64,000 bases of DNA from an uncultured Bacteroidales bacterium. GTDB lineage: Bacteria; Bacteroidota; Bacteroidia; Bacteroidales; Bacteroidaceae. The stretch is from positions 1 through 64,000 of the forward strand of contig CACZAN010000002.1 of assembly GCA_902779165.1 (NCBI GenBank), given 5' to 3'. This document shows positions 58,822 to 64,000 of this stretch, in pieces (position 1 is the stretch's first letter; each line of letters starts with the position of its first letter). The translations under genes and the position numbers were made by a program. The notes under the pieces were generated by a model that was given only the letters and a program-made list of their open reading frames with translations, did not search any database and was not told where the DNA came from.

Positions 58822-60303
58822 ATGAAACTACGTCATTTTACCCTTCTGATGACTCTGGCCGTCAGTCTCTTCACCCGCGGTCAGGGCAACGTCCACGAAC
58901 GTTCATCCGAATACGAATGGCCCGCCGACTCCGCCGTGATGAATAAACTCCGTCTGTGGCAGGACCAGAAGTTCGGAGTCCTCCTCCACTGGGGATTGTA
59001 TGCCGTACCCGGAATCGTCGAGTCGTGGTCCATCTGTGATGAAGATTGGATCACGCGCGACACCACGATGACCTACCAGCAGTACAAGGACTGGTACTGG
59101 GGCCTGGCCGACGTCTTCCGTCCCGTGGACTTCGATCCTGAGCAGTGGGCGAGGGTAGCGCAGGAGGCCGGCATGAAATACATGATATTCACCACTAAGC
59201 ACCACGACGGCTTCTGCCTCTGGGACAGCCGACAGACCGACTTCACCATCGCCCGCCACGCCTTCGCCTCCGACCCGCGCCGCGATGTGCTGCGCCACGT
59301 CCTCGATGCCTTCCGCAGCCGCGGTTTCATGACTGGCACCTATTTCTCCAAACCCGACTGGCACTCCCAGTACTACTGGTGGGACGTCTATCCCACCAAG
59401 GGCCGTAACGTCAACTACGACGTCAGCCGCAATCCCTGGCGCTGGCAGCAGTTCCGTGACTACACCTTCCGTCAGCTCGAGGAAATCCTCTCTGGCTACG
59501 GCGCCGTAGACCTCCTCTGGTTAGACGGCGGCTGGGTGTGGCCCGGCAATCGGGGACAGGATATCGACATGCCGCACATCGCCCGGATGGCCCGGCAGCA
59601 TCAGCCCGGACTCCTCATCGTCGACCGCACCATCCACGGACCCTATGAGAACTACCAGACACCCGAGCGCACCGTGCCCGACGTCCAGCTGGCATACCCC
59701 TGGGAGAGCTGCATACCACTCAGCGACGACTGGGGCTGGGTGCCCCGACCCCGGTGGAAGACTCCGCAGCACGTCATCAACACCCTCATCGAAGTCGTCG
59801 CCAAGGGCGGAAACCTCGTGCTGGGCGTAGGGCCCACGGCAGAAGGTGTGCTGCAACCCGAAGTCGTAGAACGGCTGCAGACCATAGGTCGCTGGCTCCG
59901 CACCTATGGTGCTGCCATCTACAACACCGTCCCCGTCCCCGACTACCACACCCCCCTCCTCCCTCCCTCTTCTCCCTCTTCTCCCTCTTCCCCCTCTTCA
60001 AACTTCCCTCTTCCATCTTCCATCTTACATGGTCCATCTTCCATCCCTCAGCCCTCTTCCCTCTGGTTCACCGGCTCCAAGGACGGCCGCACCCGCTACG
60101 CCCTCCTCGCCCTTCCGGACGGTGAATCCCTTCCCACCGAACTCCGTTGGCAGGGCAACACCCCCCGTCGCGGCTCTGCCATCCGTCTTCTCGGCAGCGG
60201 TCGCAAGCTGAAGTGGAAACAACAAACCGACGGCATCGTTGTCGTCCGTCTCCCGAAAGACCTGCCCCAGGAGCCTCTGGCCTTGGAATTCACGCCACAA
60301 TAA
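58822..60303 (+). CDS. Secreted alpha-L-fucosidase (GH29)
   Basis: A 493-residue protein with a signal peptide (MKLRHFTLLMTLAVSLFTRG). GH29 landmarks: KFGVLLHWGLYAVPGIVESW, YMIFTTKHHDGFCLWDS, and GAVDLLWLDGGW carrying the nucleophile Asp; then VGPTAEGVLQPEVVERLQ. It removes L-fucose from glycans such as mucin or plant hemicellulose outside the inner membrane, supplying the fucose operon at 17.7-23.4 kb. After residue about 375 a stretch of about 35 residues (SSPSSPSSPSSNFPLPSS...) is encoded by a CT-rich tandem repeat inserted before the C-terminal beta-sandwich. Confidence 0.94.
   Translation: MKLRHFTLLMTLAVSLFTRGQGNVHERSSEYEWPADSAVMNKLRLWQDQKFGVLLHWGLYAVPGIVESWSICDEDWITRDTTMTYQQYKDWYWGLADVFRPVDFDPEQWARVAQEAGMKYMIFTTKHHDGFCLWDSRQTDFTIARHAFASDPRRDVLRHVLDAFRSRGFMTGTYFSKPDWHSQYYWWDVYPTKGRNVNYDVSRNPWRWQQFRDYTFRQLEEILSGYGAVDLLWLDGGWVWPGNRGQDIDMPHIARMARQHQPGLLIVDRTIHGPYENYQTPERTVPDVQLAYPWESCIPLSDDWGWVPRPRWKTPQHVINTLIEVVAKGGNLVLGVGPTAEGVLQPEVVERLQTIGRWLRTYGAAIYNTVPVPDYHTPLLPPSSPSSPSSPSSNFPLPSSILHGPSSIPQPSSLWFTGSKDGRTRYALLALPDGESLPTELRWQGNTPRRGSAIRLLGSGRKLKWKQQTDGIVVVRLPKDLPQEPLALEFTPQ
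59951..60058. repeat. CT-rich low-complexity tandem repeat inside the fucosidase gene
   Basis: Units such as CTTCTCCCT and CTTCCATC repeat in frame, encoding Ser/Pro-rich residues. It is placed between the catalytic and C-terminal domains. Confidence 0.8.
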
Positions 60304-60314
60304 AAGGCCTGTAT

Positions 60315-60850
60315 CACACGCGCGCGTAATAAAAATTTGAAAAAATGAACTGAATCTACTGCAAAGCGCCATATCTTATTGTGTAGTAATAGGTTGCTTT
60401 GCAGTAGATTTTTTGAAAAAGGGGAATTTTGCAGTAGATTTTTCCATGATTGGGAATAATTGCTGTTCATCTTCCATCCATTTTGTGCTTGGGCTCGAGC
60501 CGTACTACTCCTCAGCAAGAGCCGTCAACAAAGAACCATCGATTAGGAGTTCCAGGAAATTCCAAGGCTGGAACTCGCGAGTTCCAGCAGTGGAATTCAT
60601 GAGTTCCAGCAGTGGAACTCGACAGTTCCAGCGGTGGAACTCGACAGCACGCCCTATCTGCAGTCGGAGAATAATATGCGCTGAAGTGGTAGTCTTCCTA
60701 CATCTTTTGCCACGATTCAGCAGAAAATCTACTGCAAAAGGCCTCTTTTTTAAAAAATCTACTGCAATATATCTCATTATAGCTCAATATATTGCAGAGC
60801 TGTGCAGTAGATTCAGTTCATTTTTTTTATGTTTTTATCACGCGCGCGTG
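60315..60850. mobile_element. Palindromic element with 45-bp inverted ends and internal CAGTAGATTT and GAACTCGxxAGTTCC repeats
   Basis: Left end CACGCGCGCGTAATAAAAA...GAACTGAATCTACTGCA and, inverted, the right end TGCAGTAGATTCAGTTC...TTTTTATCACGCGCGCG. Inside, GCAGTAGATTTTT/AAAAATCTACTGC occurs several times in both directions, and three or four GTTCCAGC(A/G)GTGGAA(C/T)TC units (GGAACTCGCGAGTTCC palindromes) occupy about 60571-60650. Open frames in it are repeat-encoded, with no family I recognise. It fills the gap after the fucosidase gene. Confidence 0.8.
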
Positions 60851-60885
60851 TTCGTGTAGATTATTAAACCATCGATTTGTGTTAA

Positions 60886-61035
60886 AGCATCCCCTTCTTC
60901 ACCACCAAGCACGAGGGCACTGGCATCGGCCTCGCCCTCTCCCGCCAGATTATGATGCGCCAAGGCGGCGACCTCGAACTCATGGAGCAACCAGAGACTG
61001 GCTACACGGTGACCTTCAAGCTGACACTTTCATGA
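60886..61035 (+). pseudogene. Remnant of a sensor histidine kinase (ATPase C-terminus)
   Basis: The frame reads SIPFFTTKHEGTGIGLALSR then QIMMRQGGDLEL...GYTVTFKLTLS and stops at 61035. FFTTKHEGTGIGLALSRQIM is the G2/ATP-lid end of a HATPase_c domain. Only the last 50 residues survive; the sequence before is the palindromic element. Histidine kinase genes often adjoin MacB-type exporters, and the exporter here is the next locus. Confidence 0.88.
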
Positions 61036-61088
61036 TTGTTTTACAACCCACTCCCGCCACATTCAGATACTCCTTCGACTATATAACT

Positions 61089-61120
61089 CTGGGCGGCTAT
61101 CCTCACGGACTGCCGCCCAG
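61089..61120. terminator. Strong hairpin in the gap before the ABC exporter genes
   Basis: CTGGGCGGC (61089-61097) pairs perfectly with GCCGCCCAG (61112-61120). No T-run follows, so termination is only one possibility. Confidence 0.5.
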
Positions 61121-61165
61121 TACTTCATCAAGGAATGATGAAGCAGGTAATATGTTTTATAAAGG

Positions 61166-61840
61166 TTACAGCTGTGTCTTCTCCACCACCATACCATCGA
61201 GCAGGTTGATGGTTCGTGTGGCGTAGGCGGCATCGCGCTGAGAGTGGGTGACCATGACGACGGTGGTGCCCTCGGCGTTGAGCTGGCTGAGCAGTTCCAT
61301 CACCTCGCGACCGTTCTTGGTGTCGAGGTTTCCCGTGGGTTCATCGGCGAGGACGAGCTTCGGCTTGACGACCACGGCGCGGGCGATGGCCACGCGTTGC
61401 TGCTGACCGCCCGAGAGCTGTTGGGGATAGTGCTGGGCGCGATGGCTGATGGCCATGCGGCGCATGATCTCCTCCACACGTTCCTTGCGTTCGGCAGCAG
61501 GCACACCGAGGTACTTCAGCGGCAGCTCGATGTTCTGCTCCACGGTGAGTTCGTCGATGAGGTTGAACGACTGGAAGACGAAACCGATCTGTCCGCGGCG
61601 CGTCAGCGTGCGCTGGCGTTCCTTCAACTTACCGACCTCGACATTATCCAGCCAGTACTCGCCCTCCGTGGGGTTGTCCAGCAGACCTAAGATGTTCAGC
61701 AGCGTCGATTTGCCGCAGCCCGAAGGACCCATGATGGCGACGAACTCGCCGTCCTTCACTTCCATGTTGATGCCCCCGAGGGCAGTGGTCTCCACCATAT
61801 CCGTGCGGAAGACCTTCTTGATGTTCTTGAGTTTAATCAT
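61166..61840 (-). CDS. MacB/LolD-type ABC transporter ATP-binding protein
   Basis: A 224-residue ATPase: Walker A MGPSGCGKSTLLN, Q-loop GFVFQSFNLIDELTVEQN, signature LSGGQQQRVAIARAV and Walker B KLVLADEPTGNLD. Length and the VETTALGGINMEVKDGEFVA start match the MacB/LolD/FtsE group. It energises the FtsX-like permease encoded upstream on the same strand, in export of peptides or lipoproteins or in mechanotransmission. The 190 bases between the two genes are a GC-hairpin element. Confidence 0.95.
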   Translation of the reverse strand: MIKLKNIKKVFRTDMVETTALGGINMEVKDGEFVAIMGPSGCGKSTLLNILGLLDNPTEGEYWLDNVEVGKLKERQRTLTRRGQIGFVFQSFNLIDELTVEQNIELPLKYLGVPAAERKERVEEIMRRMAISHRAQHYPQQLSGGQQQRVAIARAVVVKPKLVLADEPTGNLDTKNGREVMELLSQLNAEGTTVVMVTHSQRDAAYATRTINLLDGMVVEKTQL

Positions 61841-61847
61841 AATAACG

Positions 61848-62031
61848 GACCCCCTCCCCGCTCCCCCTGTAGGGGGAGAGTAGAATGTATTCGAGCGGCA
61901 GAGGCAATAGGGTCATTGTTTATGGGGTTAAAGTGATAATAATTTATTGGATTGCAATTCTTGAAAGGTGACCACTCTCCCCCTAAAGGGGGAGCGGGGA
62001 GGGGGGGCTTTGAGGGGTCAGGGGGTGGGTC
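61848..62031 (-). mobile_element. GC-hairpin element, copy G (diverged ends, between ABC permease and ATPase genes)
   Basis: Left part GGACCCCCTCCCCGCTCCCCCTgtAGGGGGAG with the AGAATGTATT mark; right part GGTGACCACTCTCCCCCTaaAGGGGGAGCGGGG and an extension ending GGGGGTGGGTC. On the minus strand it starts at the permease TAG stop (GAA TAG ACCC) and ends 8 bases before the ATPase ATG. Unlike copies C, D and E it does not provide the start codon. Confidence 0.85.
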
Positions 62032-64000
62032 TATTCCTTCTTCAAATACTCCACCGGATTATCATTGGCCACGCGCCTTGTCTGGATGAAGACGACGGCG
62101 GCAATGATGAGGATGACAGCGAGGGCGTCGGCGGCGAAGACGTACCACAGAAGCGGCACCTTGTAGGCGAACTGCTGCATCAGCAGCGTGCTGAGGTACC
62201 ATCCCAAGGCTACGCCAATGACGATGGACGGCAGGGCGATGACGGCGATGCTGCGGGCAAACAGCAACTGCACCTCACCTTCAGTAGCGCCTACCACCTT
62301 GCGGATAGCCAGCTCGCGGGAGCGGCGCTGCACCTCGTCGCGGACATAGCCGATGAGTCCGATGAGGGTGATGAGCAGAGAGGCCAGGCAACCTATCAAG
62401 ACGAGGTCGCGCGTGCGTTGTGTCTCCTGATACTGATCGGCCATCTCGTTGGAATAGAGTTTCACGTTCAACTCGGCATCGGGGTAGAGGTGGTCGCAGA
62501 GTTGCTGCACGGTCGTGAGGTTTTCGGGCGTGATGCGTTGAAGCTTCAGCATGATGTAGTGCGTGAAGACATTGCCGTTGACAACCATGATGGGACGCTC
62601 TTCACGAGACACCAACGACCCGAGCGTGAAGTCTTTCACCACGCCCACGACGGTCAAGGGGTACTTGTTGCCCAACGAGGAATTGATGAATTGCTGGCCT
62701 ACGACATCGTCTATGCCAGCCACTTCTTTCATCTTCCGGGCGAATTTTTCGTCCACCAGCATCTCCTGTTGCCAACCTTGATGGTTCACTCGTTCGAAGT
62801 CGCGGCCTCGTACAATCTGAAGCCCCATCGTTTCCACCAACCCGCCCTCGGCAAAGAACATATTGGCACAGTTGAACAGCTCCTGCGGGTTGCCCGGCAC
62901 GAGTACGTTGTCGCCGCTCTGTCGTTCGCAGAAGAGCGAGTAGGCAGCAGCGGTCTTCGCTACGCAGGGCAGGTTCTCTATCTCGCGGGCCAGCGAATAG
63001 ATGGAGTCGCCGTGGAGGGCTGACACATTGACGTAGGCCACCTTATCATATTGATAGCCCATATCTGTATTGAGCATGAAGTGGTACTGCCGATAGATGG
63101 TAGTGAGCACGCAGCACAGCATCGTGGTGAGCACGAACTGAAAGGCCAGCAGCGACAGCTTCCACATGCGCTTGCTCTCGCTGTAGAGGCGGTAGGCGTA
63201 GGCCAGCGGGATACGCGAAAGGATGAAACCCGGCAAGATGCCGCAGCTGAGCAACACGATGAGGCAGACCGCGAGCAGCACCGCAAAGGTCTGCCGTGAA
63301 AAGAGCGTCGTGACACTGACGCCCAACAGGTCGCGCGTCAGGTCCTGACCGACATAGAGCAGCAGTGCCATCAAGACGAGGGCTGCCAGCAGATGAAGGG
63401 CAGCTTCGCTGATAGAACCGAGGAAGAACTCCCGATTGGGGGCACCGAGCACCTTGCGTACGGCCACCTGTCGGGCACGCCCCACCAGCGAACTGATGAC
63501 GACGAGGATATAGTTCATCACCGCCGTGAAGAGCATCACCAGCGCCACCACGGCAAGGATGATGCAGGTGGTGCGCACCGTAGCGTCCTTCATGCGGCTG
63601 CCTTCAACACTTACCAGTACGCAGCCGGCATCCGTATAGCCGCTTTGCTTGAGGTCTTCCCACGGAAGAATGCGCTGCAGCAGCTGCTTCACCTCGCCGC
63701 GCACCTTCTCCATGTCGGCATCGGGACGCAGGCGTACATACGAATGGTAGCGGTCGTTGCCAATCAGATTCTCTGTGCCGTCCCACGCGTAAGTGCCGAC
63801 AGAGGGCATCGACATCAGAATGTCGAAACGCGCAAAGGTGGAGTTCTCAGGATAGTTCTCATAGATGCCGCAGATGGTCATCGGTTTCTGCGGGGCCGAG
63901 GCGAAGCAGAACGTATGGCCAACCACCTCGCCGCCCATCTTCTCGCTCAGCCGACGGCTGATCATGCATTGTCCGGCTGTCGAGAGTATCTGCTTGGCAT
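62031..64000 (-). CDS. MacB/FtsX-like ABC transporter permease (partial, runs off right edge)
   Basis: At least 656 residues are visible; the frame is open to the window edge, so the N-terminus is missing. A MacB-type periplasmic region (FARFDILMSMPSV..., YHSYVRLRPDADMEKVRGEVKQLL) is followed by FtsX membrane segments (TTCIILAVVALVMLFTAVMNYILVVISSLVGRARQVAVRKVLGA...), a second periplasmic domain and a second FtsX block ending RELAIRKVVGATEGEVQLLFARSIAVI. This duplicated layout with RxxxIRKxxGA motifs is typical of Bacteroidales exporters linked to two-component systems. Partner of the ATPase gene downstream. Confidence 0.92.
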   Translation of the reverse strand, partial: AKQILSTAGQCMISRRLSEKMGGEVVGHTFCFASAPQKPMTICGIYENYPENSTFARFDILMSMPSVGTYAWDGTENLIGNDRYHSYVRLRPDADMEKVRGEVKQLLQRILPWEDLKQSGYTDAGCVLVSVEGSRMKDATVRTTCIILAVVALVMLFTAVMNYILVVISSLVGRARQVAVRKVLGAPNREFFLGSISEAALHLLAALVLMALLLYVGQDLTRDLLGVSVTTLFSRQTFAVLLAVCLIVLLSCGILPGFILSRIPLAYAYRLYSESKRMWKLSLLAFQFVLTTMLCCVLTTIYRQYHFMLNTDMGYQYDKVAYVNVSALHGDSIYSLAREIENLPCVAKTAAAYSLFCERQSGDNVLVPGNPQELFNCANMFFAEGGLVETMGLQIVRGRDFERVNHQGWQQEMLVDEKFARKMKEVAGIDDVVGQQFINSSLGNKYPLTVVGVVKDFTLGSLVSREERPIMVVNGNVFTHYIMLKLQRITPENLTTVQQLCDHLYPDAELNVKLYSNEMADQYQETQRTRDLVLIGCLASLLITLIGLIGYVRDEVQRRSRELAIRKVVGATEGEVQLLFARSIAVIALPSIVIGVALGWYLSTLLMQQFAYKVPLLWYVFAADALAVILIIAAVVFIQTRRVANDNPVEYLKKE

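Noticed and set aside
60413-60859. Open frames on both strands within the palindromic element
   Set aside because: They are generated by the repeats (AVDF..., EFHRWN...) and mirror each other on the two strands; no domain is recognisable.

Overview
The window is a chromosomal stretch of a Bacteroidales bacterium, most likely Prevotella in the broad sense. The grounds are Bacteroidetes-type promoters (TAnnTTTG at about -7) before many genes, Bacteroidales-style lipoproteins and TPR/transmembrane regulators, the ndk-M23-DUF1599-DoxX-tpiA-SPOR-folE order, two secreted proteins with the short GRxLxxPxxKGVYIRxGRKVVVK-type tail, and many GC-rich hairpin repeats. No rRNA, tRNA or CRISPR array was seen.

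Layout. 1-9.6 kb (minus strand): partial lipoprotein, an acyltransferase sitting between two copies of the comM 3' end, comM, a lone FecCD permease, uxaA, uxaB and a zinc dehydrogenase. 9.7-17.7 kb: an accessory stretch with a truncated TPR regulator, a lipoprotein, two related secreted proteins, an HU-like protein and a VapE-type ATPase, with a repeated promoter/terminator block scattered through it. 17.7-23.4 kb (minus): an L-fucose operon (L-galactose/L-fucose dehydrogenase-like AKR, lactonase-like amidohydrolase, fucI, a DUF559 nuclease, fucP). 23.6-29 kb (plus): housekeeping genes. 29-33.2 kb (minus): aromatic amino acid operon pheA-aminotransferase-DAHP synthase/chorismate mutase-tyrA, preceded by a Tyr/Phe-rich leader peptide and a classical attenuator. 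33-41 kb: DUF187-type glycosidase, gdhA, OmpA protein, PPDK-like protein. 41-46.5 kb: ECF sigma operon, ridA, yraN, a chloramphenicol acetyltransferase remnant and a YafQ toxin-antitoxin pair. 46.5-58.7 kb (minus): S41 peptidase, BlaR1/BlaI-type pair, truncated apbE, DUF1080 and two Gfo/Idh/MocA oxidoreductases (3-keto-glycoside type locus), recG. 58.8-64 kb: alpha-L-fucosidase, a palindromic element, a histidine kinase remnant and a MacB-type ABC exporter.

Most notable signal. A family of GC-rich elements with hairpin ends (GACTCTCC...GGAGAGTC and variants) occurs at least seven times. Every copy lies in the same orientation as its host gene. One copy (19036-19518) carries a DUF559 (Vsr-like) nuclease gene whose stop codon overlaps the start codon that the element supplies to the next gene. 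The other copies look like deletion derivatives. Three copies fill the gap between an upstream stop codon and a downstream coding region and give that gene a new start and N-terminus; three copies lie in frame inside genes. This looks like a nuclease-associated mobile element adapted to operon junctions and to being translated. I know of no named system matching it, but could not search.

Fucose theme. The operon holds FucI and FucP (isomerase route) as well as an L-galactose-dehydrogenase-like AKR and a lactonase (oxidative route). UxaA-like dehydratase and a zinc dehydrogenase lie about 8 kb away, and a secreted GH29 fucosidase about 37 kb away.
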